DNA of 64,000 nt from Magnetospirillum sp. UT-4. GTDB taxonomy: Bacteria > Pseudomonadota > Alphaproteobacteria > Rhodospirillales > Magnetospirillaceae. Below, in pieces: positions 41,681 to 50,853 of this stretch. Under the pieces are notes generated by a model. That model was given only the letters and a program-made list of their open reading frames with translations, was not told the origin of the DNA and did not search any database. The position numbers and the translations under genes were made by a program. Within the stretch, counting starts at the first letter, position 1. Every line of letters begins with the position of its first letter. The stretch covers positions 62,001 to 126,000 of the forward strand of contig NZ_CACVCG010000057.1 in the NCBI RefSeq assembly GCF_902729435.1, read 5' to 3'.

Positions 41681-43470
41681 TATCGCTGATCCGTACCATC
41701 TTCTCGTTCGTCGATCGCGGCAACCGCTCCAGGCTCGCCCTGCTGCTGGCCATGATGATCGCCACCGCCCTGTTCGAGATGGCCAATCTCGGCCTGGTCC
41801 TGGTCCTGATGAAGCTGGTGAGCGCCCCCGAGCTGGCGGCGCAGTGGCTTCCCTTTCTGGCGGGCATGGAACAGCGCACCCTGCTGATTCTGGCCGCACT
41901 CGCCTTCGCCGTGTTCTTCTTGGGCAAGACCCTGGCGGTCTGGCTGCTGATACGGACCACGAACCGATGGTCGGCGGTGATGATGGCGGAATTCCAGAGC
42001 GGGGTGTTCCGTCACCAATTGCGGCGCCCGTACCTGCATTGCCTGACCTCGTCCTCCACCATGACCCTCCAGAATACGGTGATGAGCAGCTACCGTGCCT
42101 TCGAATCGGTGCGTGTCATCCTCAACATCCTGATCGAGCTGCTGCTGATGGGTGCCACCGGGCTGGTCCTGGTGTTGGTGGAGCCCTGGGTGGTTGCCGG
42201 CGGGGCGGTGGTCGTGGGCATCCTGGCCTTCGCCTTCCACCGCATCGTCGGGCCGATCTTCCAGCGCTTCGGCAGCCAATTGCTGCGCTCCGAGCACCGC
42301 CTGATCGGCGTCACCACCCAGGCCTTCCATTCGTCACGCTCGATCAAGCTGCATCATTGCGAAAGCCATTTCGAGCAGGTGTTCCGGGCGGCGGCCGAGA
42401 CCGATACCGAGTACCGCGCCCGCTCCTTCACCTTCCAGCACATCCCCAGGCTGATGCTCGAGGCGGCGCTGATCCTCGGCTTCGTCATCGCCATCATCGC
42501 GCTGTTGCTGACCCGCGGCACGCTGGAGGGCATGCTGCCCACCCTGGGTGTGTTCGCTCTGGCTTCGATCCGCCTGCTGCCGTCCTTCAACCGGGTGCTG
42601 CAGTACCTGGGGGAACTGCGCCAGCGCGAAAGCTCGGTGCGCCAGGTCGATCGCGACCTGGCCGCCCTGGCCGGCGAACCCGAGGAGAACGACGGGAGCG
42701 ACGTCGCACCGCTGGTGTTCCGCACCGGGCTGGACCTGGACGGGGTGGGCTTCCGCTATCCCGGTGCGGAGGTCCAGGCCCTCAGCGACGTCAATTTGAA
42801 GGTCGGGCATGGCGAATCCGTGGGCCTCGTCGGCGCGTCCGGCGCCGGCAAATCGACGCTGGTGGAAATCATTCTCGGCCTGCTGCCCCCCACGTCGGGC
42901 CGGATGCTGGTGGATGGAGTCGATATTGCCGGCCGGACACGGTCATGGCAGGCCTGCCTCGGCTATGTGCCGCAACACGTCTACCTGCTGGACGACACCC
43001 TTCGGCGCAACGTCGGCTTCGGCCTGGCCGACGAGGCGATCAGCGAGGAGCGGGTCTGGGCGGCGCTGGAGCGGGCGCATCTCGCCGAGGTCGCCCGCTC
43101 CCTGCCCAACGGCCTGGACACCATCCTGGGCGAGAACGCCATGCGCCTGTCCGGCGGCCAGCGGCAACGCCTGGGCATCGCCAGGGCGCTCTACCGGGAA
43201 CCGCCCGTGATCGTGCTGGACGAGGCGACCTCGGCGCTGGACAACGAGACGGAGTTCCTGGTGGCCCAGGCGCTGGACGAACTGGCCGGCGAGAAGACCC
43301 TGTTCATCGTCGCCCATCGCCTGAGCACCGTCCGCTGCTGCGACCGGCTGGTATTCCTGGATCGTGGGCGCATCGCGGCGGTGGGGTCCTACGGCCAACT
43401 GATGGAAACCTGCCCGGATTTCCGCCAGCTGGTGCGCCACGGCGAGTTCGCCACCGCCGTGGCCGAATAG
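41677..43470 (+). CDS. ABC exporter, fused permease and ATPase
   Basis: 597 residues from the GTG at 41677. Six helices fill about 1-320. The ATPase has GASGAGKSTLVE (Walker A, near 386), YVPQHVYLLDD (Q loop), LSGGQRQRLGIARAL (signature) and VIVLDEATSALD (Walker B). It resembles MsbA and PglK, which flip lipids and lipid-linked oligosaccharides. As the last gene of the aldolase/CMP-sugar operon it may flip the lipid-linked glycan of that pathway. It ends 6 bases before a convergent dehydrogenase stop. Confidence 0.87.
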   Translation: MISLIRTIFSFVDRGNRSRLALLLAMMIATALFEMANLGLVLVLMKLVSAPELAAQWLPFLAGMEQRTLLILAALAFAVFFLGKTLAVWLLIRTTNRWSAVMMAEFQSGVFRHQLRRPYLHCLTSSSTMTLQNTVMSSYRAFESVRVILNILIELLLMGATGLVLVLVEPWVVAGGAVVVGILAFAFHRIVGPIFQRFGSQLLRSEHRLIGVTTQAFHSSRSIKLHHCESHFEQVFRAAAETDTEYRARSFTFQHIPRLMLEAALILGFVIAIIALLLTRGTLEGMLPTLGVFALASIRLLPSFNRVLQYLGELRQRESSVRQVDRDLAALAGEPEENDGSDVAPLVFRTGLDLDGVGFRYPGAEVQALSDVNLKVGHGESVGLVGASGAGKSTLVEIILGLLPPTSGRMLVDGVDIAGRTRSWQACLGYVPQHVYLLDDTLRRNVGFGLADEAISEERVWAALERAHLAEVARSLPNGLDTILGENAMRLSGGQRQRLGIARALYREPPVIVLDEATSALDNETEFLVAQALDELAGEKTLFIVAHRLSTVRCCDRLVFLDRGRIAAVGSYGQLMETCPDFRQLVRHGEFATAVAE

Positions 43471-43476
43471 ACGGCG

Positions 43477-44442
43477 TCAGTCCAGGCCGGCGGCGCACCA
43501 GACTTCGCTGCCCGGCTCGGGAATTGCGTTCCGCGACAGCCCCTCGATGGCGGCGCGACCCATGGCCAGCACCGCCTCTTCGGCACTGCCGCCGATATGC
43601 GGGGTGACCAGGACATTGGGAAGCCGAAGCAGCTCGAGATCGTCCGGCGGCTCGCGGTTGAGGACGTCGAGGCCGGCGGCCGCCAGCCGCCCATCCATCA
43701 GCATCGCCTTCAACGCCGCCTCGTCGACCAGACCGCCACGGGCGCAGTTGATCAGGATCGCGTCCCGGCGCATCAAGGCCAGCCGGTCCGCCGAGAGCAG
43801 ATTGCGGGTTCCCGCTCCACCGGGCAGGTGCAGGGTGACAATGTCCGATTCGGCGAGAAGATCCTCGAGGCCGCGCTTCTCGACGCCCTGGGCGCGGTAG
43901 AAGTCGGGGAAGTCCAGGATGTCGTGGGCCAGCACGCGGCAGCCGAAGGCCTTGAGCAGCGGGGCGAGGTCCTTGCCGATATGCCCGCAGCCGACGATTC
44001 CCACCGTGCGCTCGGACAATTGCCGGCCCATCAGCTGGCGCCATTCACCGCCGCGGACTTCGGCGTTGCCGCGCGGCACGTGGCGCAGCAGGGCGATGGC
44101 GAAGCTGATCACCAGCTCGGTCACCGAGCGCTTGTTGACCCCGCCGGTCCAGCCCAGCCGCAATCCGCGCCGGCGCATGGCCTTGAGGTCCAGCATGTCC
44201 AGCCCGACGCCGTACTTGCCGACCACCCGAAGCTCAGGCAGGGCGGCGAAGACCGCCTCGTCCAGGCGCTCCAGCGCGGTGATGGCGGCGTCATGGCCGG
44301 CGAGGAAGGCGACCAGCGCCTCGCCCTTCAGGCTGAGGCCCTCGTCGTTGAAGGTGATCCGGGCGTCGGGATGGCGGGCCAGCAGCTCGGCGCGCAGGAT
44401 GGGATGGCGCGAGAACGAACGGGACGCGACGGCGATCCTCAT
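43477..44442 (-). CDS. D-isomer-specific 2-hydroxyacid dehydrogenase
   Basis: 321 residues from the ATG at 44442. VGKYGVGLDMLDL, then TVGIVGCGHIGKDLA (NAD loop, near 155), NCARGGLVDEAAL, DVLNREPP and VTPHIGGSAEEA form the complete family set with the catalytic Arg, Glu and His. It reduces a 2-keto acid or oxidises the hydroxy acid. In this operon it could supply or modify a three- or four-carbon substituent. It is the last of nine leftward genes and overlaps the HAD phosphatase by 4 bases. Confidence 0.87.
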   Translation of the reverse strand: MRIAVASRSFSRHPILRAELLARHPDARITFNDEGLSLKGEALVAFLAGHDAAITALERLDEAVFAALPELRVVGKYGVGLDMLDLKAMRRRGLRLGWTGGVNKRSVTELVISFAIALLRHVPRGNAEVRGGEWRQLMGRQLSERTVGIVGCGHIGKDLAPLLKAFGCRVLAHDILDFPDFYRAQGVEKRGLEDLLAESDIVTLHLPGGAGTRNLLSADRLALMRRDAILINCARGGLVDEAALKAMLMDGRLAAAGLDVLNREPPDDLELLRLPNVLVTPHIGGSAEEAVLAMGRAAIEGLSRNAIPEPGSEVWCAAGLD

Positions 44443-45104
44443 GCCAGCAGCTCCTCGATCAGGGCGGGCAGGTGGTCGAAATGGCCGAGCAGGCGGTCGG
44501 CGCCCAACTCGGCCGCCGGCATGCGGGCATAGCCCCAATCGACGCACACCACCGGCATTCCGGCATCGCGGGCGGCCAGCACGTCGGTGCGCGAATCGCC
44601 GACATAGAGGGCGGGCAGCCCGTCGGCGCCCATGCGCCGCAGGGTCTCGCGCACATGCTCGCCGTCGGGCTTGCGGCGCGGGAAGTCGCCGCCCAGGACG
44701 GCGTCGAAATGCTCCGCCAGGCCCAGGGCCGCGAGCACCACCAGGGTCATGGCGTGCGGCTTGTTGGTGCAGACGCCCAGCCGGCACCCGGCCTGGCGCA
44801 GGCGAGGCAGCAGCGTGCGCACGCCGTCGAACACCACCGTCTCGTCGGCGGGATGGGCGCGGTAATGGGCGAGGTAGCGCTCCACCAGGGCGGGAACGGC
44901 GCCCCGGTCGGCGGGCGCGCCGGTGGCGGCCCAGGCCCGCTCCATCAGCGGCCCGGCGCCCTCTCCCACCATGTCCTGCACCGCCGCCAGGGTCAGCTTC
45001 GGCCGCCCTTCCTCGGCCAGCAGCCGGTTCAGGGCGGCGCGCACGTCGGGGGCGCTGTCGATCAGGGTGCCGTCGAGATCGAAGACGATGGCGGCCGGCC
45101 TCAT
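44439..45104 (-). CDS. Phosphoglycolate-phosphatase-like HAD hydrolase
   Basis: 221 residues. IVFDLDGTLIDSAPD is the nucleophile motif, GVCTNKP the second, RRKPDGEH carries the Lys, and YVGDSRTDVLAARDAG binds metal. Length and order match Gph. The gene lies inside a glycan operon after a KdsB-like gene and a sugar methyltransferase, so it may act on a phosphorylated sugar and not on phosphoglycolate. It overlaps both neighbours by 4 bases. Confidence 0.85.
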   Translation of the reverse strand: MRPAAIVFDLDGTLIDSAPDVRAALNRLLAEEGRPKLTLAAVQDMVGEGAGPLMERAWAATGAPADRGAVPALVERYLAHYRAHPADETVVFDGVRTLLPRLRQAGCRLGVCTNKPHAMTLVVLAALGLAEHFDAVLGGDFPRRKPDGEHVRETLRRMGADGLPALYVGDSRTDVLAARDAGMPVVCVDWGYARMPAAELGADRLLGHFDHLPALIEELLA

Positions 45105-46045
45105 CGCCCGCCATCCTTGTCCAGCCACGCCAGCCGGTGCCAGATCACCCGCCAGTCGCCGCGGCGGTAGTGCCAGAAGGGCGGAATCTTGGAATAGACC
45201 CACTGGCTCCAGGTGCAGACCTCGTCCAGCAGGATGCGGTCGCCCGGGCGCCAGGGATAGTCCGAGAATTTCACCTCGGTGCCGTCGACCAGGCGCTTCC
45301 ACAGCTTGTTGCAGCAGTAGAAGCAGGTCCGGTCCGACCGCGTCGCCCGCAGCAGGCGGAAATATTCGGCCACCACCGGCGGGTCCATCTCCTGCATGGA
45401 GACGATGTTGACCGCCAGATCGACGGGGGCGGCGGCGATGGCGGCGGCATTGTCGGCCTGCACCGCGATCACCCGCACCCCCGCATCGGCCAGGGCGGCC
45501 TCCATCTCGGCCTCGCTCCGGACCAGGGCGATGCCGATGCCGGGCAAAGCCTGGGCGATGAACACCATGTCCAGCAGCAGCGGCTTGGTGAGGTTGACCG
45601 ACACCACCTTGCGCCCGGGCCGGTCCAGCAGCAGGTGCGACGCCATCATGCCGTAGCCGTCGCCGATGACGCAGGACACGCGGTCGTCGCGATCCAGCGG
45701 CAGGTGGTGGCGGATCAGCGCCAGGCTCAGCGAGTGGCGCAGCAGGTCGTAGGTGTAGGCGCGCCGCTGGCGCTCGGCGATGACATGGCCGATGGCCAGC
45801 GCCTGCGCCAGCGGCGCGAAACGGCGGCCCATCCGGCGGAACGGCGCCTGCAGCACCCAGTGGGCGAAGCGGTTGAAGGCGCCGCGCTTGCGCGACACCA
45901 TGCCCAGCACGCTTGAGCCGGTGACGGTGCCGTCGGCCTGGACGCTGAATTCCTTGACCCCGTCGCGCCAATAGGCCGACTGGCTACGTTCCCCGGCATC
46001 CGCCTCGGCCTCGAGGGCCCTGAGGGCGTCGAGGCCCGTCAGCAT
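45101..46045 (-). CDS. Putative sugar O-methyltransferase
   Basis: 314 residues. The region VSCVIGDGYGMMASHLLL looks like a SAM-binding loop, and VVSVNLTKPLLLDMVFI follows as the acidic or polar strand. NIVSMQEMDPPVVAEYFRLLR is typical of a putative sugar O-methyltransferase family found in nonulosonate and O-antigen loci. I assign it by overall resemblance. It starts one base after the KdsB-like stop and overlaps the HAD gene by 4 bases. Confidence 0.65.
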   Translation of the reverse strand: MLTGLDALRALEAEADAGERSQSAYWRDGVKEFSVQADGTVTGSSVLGMVSRKRGAFNRFAHWVLQAPFRRMGRRFAPLAQALAIGHVIAERQRRAYTYDLLRHSLSLALIRHHLPLDRDDRVSCVIGDGYGMMASHLLLDRPGRKVVSVNLTKPLLLDMVFIAQALPGIGIALVRSEAEMEAALADAGVRVIAVQADNAAAIAAAPVDLAVNIVSMQEMDPPVVAEYFRLLRATRSDRTCFYCCNKLWKRLVDGTEVKFSDYPWRPGDRILLDEVCTWSQWVYSKIPPFWHYRRGDWRVIWHRLAWLDKDGGR

Positions 46046-46046
46046 C

Positions 46047-46811
46047 TCAATAGGTTCCCCACAGCGGATCGGCGGTCAGCGCGTCCTCGACCACCTTGGC
46101 GTCACCGGGGCTGTCCACCGAGAAATACGCGGTGGCCGGGAAGGGGGCGACGCGCTGGAACCAGCCATTGTCGGGAATGCGGTTGGAATCGCAGGATTCC
46201 TTCCTTTCCAGCGGCGATTCCGGGGTCTCGGTGAAACGCTTCAGGGCGTGCCAGCGGAAGCCGAAGATGCCGCCCACCCGGCGCGCCCCCAGCTCGGGCG
46301 AGAACTGTTTCGCATAGGGAATGGGCGCGCGCGACGTGTAGAGCACGTTGCCCGCCAGGTCATGGATGATCTTGACGATATCCGGGTTGCGCCACATCCC
46401 CTCGTCGGTGATGTGGACGCCCAGCATGGTTCCCTCCACCGCCGGATCGTCGAGGAAGGGCTGCACCACCGCCGCGATCATCTCGGGCGTCAGCATGGGC
46501 TCGTCGCCCTGGACGCAGAGCACCAGATCGTCCTCGGCCACCGCCGTGCCGCATTTGGTCGCGGCCTCGGCCACCCGGTCGAGCGCGCGGGTATGGGTGT
46601 CCTTGGTCATGATCACCGGCCAGCCCTTGGCGGCGGCGAAATCGGCGATCTCGGCATCGCAGGTGCAGACCGCCAGCACGTCCCAGCGCGGATACTTGGC
46701 GGCGCGCAGGACGCAGTGTTCCAGCATGGGCCGGCCCAGCAGCGGGAACAGCGGCTTGCCCGGAAACCGGCTGGCGGCCATGCGGGCGGGGACGAGGCCG
46801 ATGATCTTCAT
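46047..46811 (-). CDS. KdsB-like CMP-keto-sugar cytidylyltransferase
   Basis: 254 residues from the ATG at 46811. GLVPARMAASRFPGKPL and RPMLEHCVLRA match the start of KdsB, and VQGDEPMLTPEMI its metal loop. The HTRALDRVAEAA segment differs from the SGTER of housekeeping KdsB, and the C-terminal CDSNRIPDNGW is unusual. It probably activates an octulosonate- or nonulosonate-like sugar for this glycan and not the lipid A core, whose kdsB normally sits elsewhere. It overlaps the upstream SGNH gene by 4 bases. Confidence 0.8.
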   Translation of the reverse strand: MKIIGLVPARMAASRFPGKPLFPLLGRPMLEHCVLRAAKYPRWDVLAVCTCDAEIADFAAAKGWPVIMTKDTHTRALDRVAEAATKCGTAVAEDDLVLCVQGDEPMLTPEMIAAVVQPFLDDPAVEGTMLGVHITDEGMWRNPDIVKIIHDLAGNVLYTSRAPIPYAKQFSPELGARRVGGIFGFRWHALKRFTETPESPLERKESCDSNRIPDNGWFQRVAPFPATAYFSVDSPGDAKVVEDALTADPLWGTY

Positions 46812-47890
46812 TGCGGCGTCTCCTGAACGTTCGCGGCGAGCCATTGGGTCAGCGCCTCGGCGGCCAGCTTGTGCCCCAGCGGCGACCAGTGGCCGTCATG
46901 GGCGAAGTGGGTTGGGGCGAATCCGGCCGCCAGGAAGGCCGGCAGCGGATCGACGGTGGCGATGCCTCGCCGCGCCAGCTCGACCAGTACCGACTCCCGA
47001 AGCTGGCGAGAGGAGGCGTCCTGGTCGCGAATCTCGAAGCGGGTCGGCACCACCAGCACGACGAACGGCGTTCCCTCCGGCAGCTTGCGTTGCAGGTCGA
47101 GGACGGCGTCGGCAGTCTTGCCCACCACGGAATCCATCTCGGAGGCGGTACGGTGGTGGTGTTCGACGTGGGTGGGATTGACGAGACCGACCACCTGAAG
47201 GGCCTGGTTCACCACATCCACCCGCTTCACCGCGACCGCAAAGAAATTGTACAGCGCGCTGTGGTGGGTCAGAGCCATCTTGACGTCGATCAGCCGCATG
47301 GCCTCGTCCGGCTCCGGTGCCGCGCGAGCCGCGGCGGCGGCGGCGCGGCCGGCGCAATCGTAATTGGCCATGTCGTTCTCGAGGATCAATCCGAGCACGA
47401 CGGCACCTGGGCGGACATGGGCCGGCATGCGGTCGTAAAGGGCCTGATAGCCGCACAGGTCGGTACCCGGGCTCGCCACGTTGTAGGTGGGATATCCCGC
47501 GGCGGCGAGCGCCGAGCTGTACATTTGATCCCGTTCGACACCCCAGCCGAAGGTCATCGAATCGCCGATCACCCAGATGCGGCCGTCGGCCGCGCCGACC
47601 GGCTCATCGTTGCGCAGGCCGGATTCATTCAACCGGATGTGGGACCGGAAGTCGCCGTTGTTCTGCGAGAACCAGCCGTCAAACCCGGCCCGGCCGATGG
47701 CGAAGGGCCCATGTCCGGGCACGTGGCCCAGCTCGATGAACCGCCCGGAATAGAACTCCTGCCAACGCGGCATCAGGACCCGCAACGCCGCCTCGGCCAT
47801 GCCGGCCAGGATGGCGACGCCCAGAATCAGGGCGAATGCCGCCCCGGTCAGCGACGGATTGTCGCCGCCGTGGCGGCGCCGTCGCTTCAT
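46808..47890 (-). CDS. SGNH/GDSL-like membrane-anchored protein
   Basis: 360 residues from the ATG at 47890. A signal-anchor helix lies at about 14-34. IGDSMTFGWG has Ser111, and near the end HDGHWSPLGHKL supplies the Asp-x-x-His. This places the domain in the periplasm and fits an AlgX/SGNH-type O-acetyltransferase or esterase. It sits between a methyltransferase and the KdsB-like gene with ATGA overlaps on both sides. Confidence 0.8.
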   Translation of the reverse strand: MKRRRRHGGDNPSLTGAAFALILGVAILAGMAEAALRVLMPRWQEFYSGRFIELGHVPGHGPFAIGRAGFDGWFSQNNGDFRSHIRLNESGLRNDEPVGAADGRIWVIGDSMTFGWGVERDQMYSSALAAAGYPTYNVASPGTDLCGYQALYDRMPAHVRPGAVVLGLILENDMANYDCAGRAAAAAARAAPEPDEAMRLIDVKMALTHHSALYNFFAVAVKRVDVVNQALQVVGLVNPTHVEHHHRTASEMDSVVGKTADAVLDLQRKLPEGTPFVVLVVPTRFEIRDQDASSRQLRESVLVELARRGIATVDPLPAFLAAGFAPTHFAHDGHWSPLGHKLAAEALTQWLAANVQETPQ

Positions 47891-48891
47891 GCCGCCTTCC
47901 TTCCGATCACGTCGAACAGCGCGCCCTCGCGGGCGATGGTGCCCAGCCACGACATCTGGGTGACGAAGCGGCTCCAGCGGGTGCCGGGGTCGGTCTTGTC
48001 GAACAGGCCGGGCGCGTCCTCGCCGGCGCTGTCCAGGATGGCCGGCGAGCAGTTGAGGTACTCGATGCCGTTCTCGTCGAACCAGCCCAGCACCTCGTCG
48101 ATGGAATGCCAGGTCTCGTGCGGATTGAAGTATTGGTCCTTGATCCACACCTCGGCCTTGCGGGCGTCGCGGATGCGGTTGCGGACCACGTAGTCGATCT
48201 TGGGACCCAGCAGGCGGATCAGCTTCGAGCGCATCCAGGTGGGGAAGCGCGAGGGCATGTTGTAAAGGCCCACCATGACGAAGCCGCCCGGCTTGCACTT
48301 CTTCACGATGCTGGCGAAGGCGCGGCGCGCGTCGAAGGTGTGGTGCAGCACGCCGTGGCTGATGACCACGTCGAACGAGGAATCCTTGATGGCCAGCTCG
48401 AAGATGTTCATCTGGCAGAAGCCGGGCCGCGTCAGCTGGTTGCGGGTCTTGTGCTCGACCGCCAGGCCCAGCGAGGCCAGCGACAGGTCGATGCCCAGCA
48501 CGTGGTTGTTGTTGAGCTGCAGGAAGTTGCTCATCTGGCCGGTGCCGCAGCCGCATTCCAGCACCGTCTTGTTGTGGCCGATGGCGTCGAGCAGCTGACG
48601 CGAGAACGGGTTGGACAGGCCCTTGCTGACCAGTTCGCCGTATTCCTCGAGCCCTTCGTAGCTGGGAAACGGCGTCTCCTCGTAGAACGAGCGGATGCGG
48701 GCGGTGACGTCCGCGCCTTCCTCGGGCGAGGGGTGGTAGAGCGACGGGATGCCGCGCAGCAGCGGGAAGGCCTCGCCGGTCTCGGGGCAGCGCAGGCCGT
48801 CGGCGGTCACCGCGATGGTGGTGTCGTCGCCCTTTCCCGGCGCCTTCAGCAGCGGCAGGATGCGGTCGGAGAACAGGGGAAGCGTGGTCAC
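47887..48891 (-). CDS. Class I SAM methyltransferase with Trm112-like N-terminus
   Basis: 334 residues. The first 55 contain LRCPETGEAFPLLRGIPSL, like the small Trm112-type leader of some glycan methyltransferases, but with a single Cys. VLECGCGTGQMSNFL is the SAM loop, followed by GIDLS and FDVVISHGVLHHT. The C-terminal 120 residues may contact the acceptor (YFNPHETWHSIDEV). It overlaps the carbamoyltransferase by 4 bases and the SGNH gene by 4 bases. Confidence 0.85.
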   Translation of the reverse strand: MTTLPLFSDRILPLLKAPGKGDDTTIAVTADGLRCPETGEAFPLLRGIPSLYHPSPEEGADVTARIRSFYEETPFPSYEGLEEYGELVSKGLSNPFSRQLLDAIGHNKTVLECGCGTGQMSNFLQLNNNHVLGIDLSLASLGLAVEHKTRNQLTRPGFCQMNIFELAIKDSSFDVVISHGVLHHTFDARRAFASIVKKCKPGGFVMVGLYNMPSRFPTWMRSKLIRLLGPKIDYVVRNRIRDARKAEVWIKDQYFNPHETWHSIDEVLGWFDENGIEYLNCSPAILDSAGEDAPGLFDKTDPGTRWSRFVTQMSWLGTIAREGALFDVIGRKAA

Positions 48892-50675
48892 TGCGCCTCC
48901 TTCCTCAGGACGAAGTTGCCCAGCACCAGCATGTCCATCTCGGTTCCCATGAAGCAGCGCCAGGCGTCGTCCGGGGTGCAGACGATGGGCTCGTCGCGGA
49001 TGTTGAAGCTGGTGTTGACCAGCACGCCGTAGCCGGTCACCGCCTTGAAGGAGTCCAGCAGCCGGTGCAGGCGCGGATTGCGCCCGGCATCGACGGTCTG
49101 GATGCGGGCGGAATGGTCCACATGGGTGATGGCGGGGATGTCGCTGCGCGCCACCTTCAGCTTGTCGATGCCGAACAGCCCTGCTTCCTCGGCGGTCATG
49201 GCGCGGCGGCGCTTTTCGGCCACCGGGGCGACGATCAGCATATAGGGCGACTCCGCCGCCAGATCGAAATACTCGGCGGAATCGTCCTTCAGCACGATGG
49301 GGGCGAAGGGGCGGAAGCTCTCGCGGTACTTGATCTTGAGGTTCAGCACCGACTGCATGCGGGGCGAGCGGGCGTCGCCCAGGATCGAGCGGTTGCCCAG
49401 GGCGCGCGGCCCGAATTCCATGCGGCCCTGGAACCAGCCGACCACCTTCTCGTCGGCCAGGGCGGCGGCGACGGTGGTGAACAGGGCGTCGTCGGCCAGT
49501 TCCTCGGCCTTGGCGCCCCGGGTCTCGATCAGCTTGAGGATGTGGTCACGCCCGAAATCCGGTCCCAGCAGCGAGCCCTGCTGGGCATCGTTGGGATGGA
49601 CCATGCGCGGCGCGCCGCCGACCTCGTGGGCGATGGACAGGGCCACGCCCAGGGCGGCGCCGGCATCGCCGGCGGCGGGCTGCACCCACAGGCGGCGGAA
49701 CGGCCCCTCGCGCAGCAGGCGGCCGTTGGCGACGCAGTTCAGCGCCACGCCGCCGGCCATCACCAGGTCGTCCTCGCCGGTGATGCGCCGGGCGGTGGCG
49801 GCCAGGCGCATCACGATCTCCTCGGTCACCGCCTGCAGCGAGCGGGCCAGGTCCATGTGTTTCTGCGTCAGCGGCTCCGAGGACCGCCGCGCCGGCCCGC
49901 CGAACAGCTCGGCGAAGGCGGCGTTGGTCATGGTCAGCCCGGTGCAATAGTCGAAATAGCGCTGGTCCAGGCGGAACGACCCGTCCTCCTTGATGTCGAT
50001 CAGGTGGTCGCGGATCAGATCGACGTATTTGGGCTCGCCGTAGGGGGCGAGGCCCATCACCTTGTATTCGCCCTCGTTGACCTTGAAGCCGAGATAATAG
50101 GTGAAGGCGGAATAGAGCAGCCCCAGGGAATGGGGGAAGCGGATCTCGGACAACAGCTCGATGCGGTTGCCGTCGCCGCGGCCGATGGTGGTGGTGGCCC
50201 ACTCGCCGACGCCGTCCATGACCAGGATCGCCGCCTTCTCGAACGGCGACGGGAAGAACGCCGAGGCGGCATGGCTGTGGTGGTGGAAGCCGAAATACAG
50301 CTTCTCGGCGGCGATGGTGCCGCGCCCCAGACGGTTCAGGCCCTTGTGGATCAGCTCCTTCTGCAGGATCTTTTCCTTGACCCAGACCGGGATCGCCTTG
50401 GCGAACGAGGTCAGGCCCCTGGGCGCGAAGGAGACGTAGGTTTCCAGCAGCCGGTTGAAGGTCAGCAGCGGCTTGTCGTAGAAGCCGACGCGATCGACCT
50501 GCTCCAGGCTCACCCCGGCCGCATCCAGGCAGTACTGGATGGCATGGGCGGGGAAGCCGGCATCGTGCTTGACCCGGGTGAAGCGCTCCTCCTGGGCGGC
50601 GGCGATGATCTCGCCGTCGCGCACGATGGCGGCCGCGCTGTCGTGGTAGAACGCCGAAATGCCCAGGACGATCAT
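48888..50675 (-). CDS. Carbamoyltransferase (NodU/CmcH family)
   Basis: 595 residues. It begins MIVLGISAFYHDSAAAIV with EERFTRVKH, and has FGFHHHSHAASAFFPSPF and VMAGGVALNCVANGRLL, then GRMEFGPRALGNRSIL and a C-terminal NTSFNIRDEPIV, the full family set. It transfers the carbamoyl group of carbamoyl phosphate to a sugar hydroxyl through an adenylate. The upstream DUF5989 and SxtJ genes are its usual companions. It leaves a 10-base gap after the DUF5989 stop and overlaps the next methyltransferase by 4 bases. Confidence 0.92.
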   Translation of the reverse strand: MIVLGISAFYHDSAAAIVRDGEIIAAAQEERFTRVKHDAGFPAHAIQYCLDAAGVSLEQVDRVGFYDKPLLTFNRLLETYVSFAPRGLTSFAKAIPVWVKEKILQKELIHKGLNRLGRGTIAAEKLYFGFHHHSHAASAFFPSPFEKAAILVMDGVGEWATTTIGRGDGNRIELLSEIRFPHSLGLLYSAFTYYLGFKVNEGEYKVMGLAPYGEPKYVDLIRDHLIDIKEDGSFRLDQRYFDYCTGLTMTNAAFAELFGGPARRSSEPLTQKHMDLARSLQAVTEEIVMRLAATARRITGEDDLVMAGGVALNCVANGRLLREGPFRRLWVQPAAGDAGAALGVALSIAHEVGGAPRMVHPNDAQQGSLLGPDFGRDHILKLIETRGAKAEELADDALFTTVAAALADEKVVGWFQGRMEFGPRALGNRSILGDARSPRMQSVLNLKIKYRESFRPFAPIVLKDDSAEYFDLAAESPYMLIVAPVAEKRRRAMTAEEAGLFGIDKLKVARSDIPAITHVDHSARIQTVDAGRNPRLHRLLDSFKAVTGYGVLVNTSFNIRDEPIVCTPDDAWRCFMGTEMDMLVLGNFVLRKEAQ

Positions 50676-50685
50676 GGGGCCGCCG

Positions 50686-50838
50686 TCAGAAGATGGCGTA
50701 GATGAAGGGCGCGATGGCGGTGCTCTGCGCCGCGATCAGCAAGGCGCCCAGCGCCAGCAGGCCGAGGATGATCGGCGCCAGCCAGAACTTGCGGTACACC
50801 CGCATGAACTTGAACAATTGCCCCAGGACGCTCAGCAT
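50686..50838 (-). CDS. DUF5989-type small membrane protein (SxtK-like)
   Basis: 50 residues, MLSVLGQLFKFMRVYRKFWL at the start, then one hydrophobic helix and an APFIYAIF end. This is the small protein that commonly lies between SxtJ-like and NodU-like genes. Its role is unknown; constant linkage suggests it supports or anchors the carbamoyltransferase. It ends 10 bases before that gene and starts 15 bases after the SxtJ stop. Confidence 0.88.
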   Translation of the reverse strand: MLSVLGQLFKFMRVYRKFWLAPIILGLLALGALLIAAQSTAIAPFIYAIF

Positions 50839-50853
50839 CGGTTCGCACTCTGA

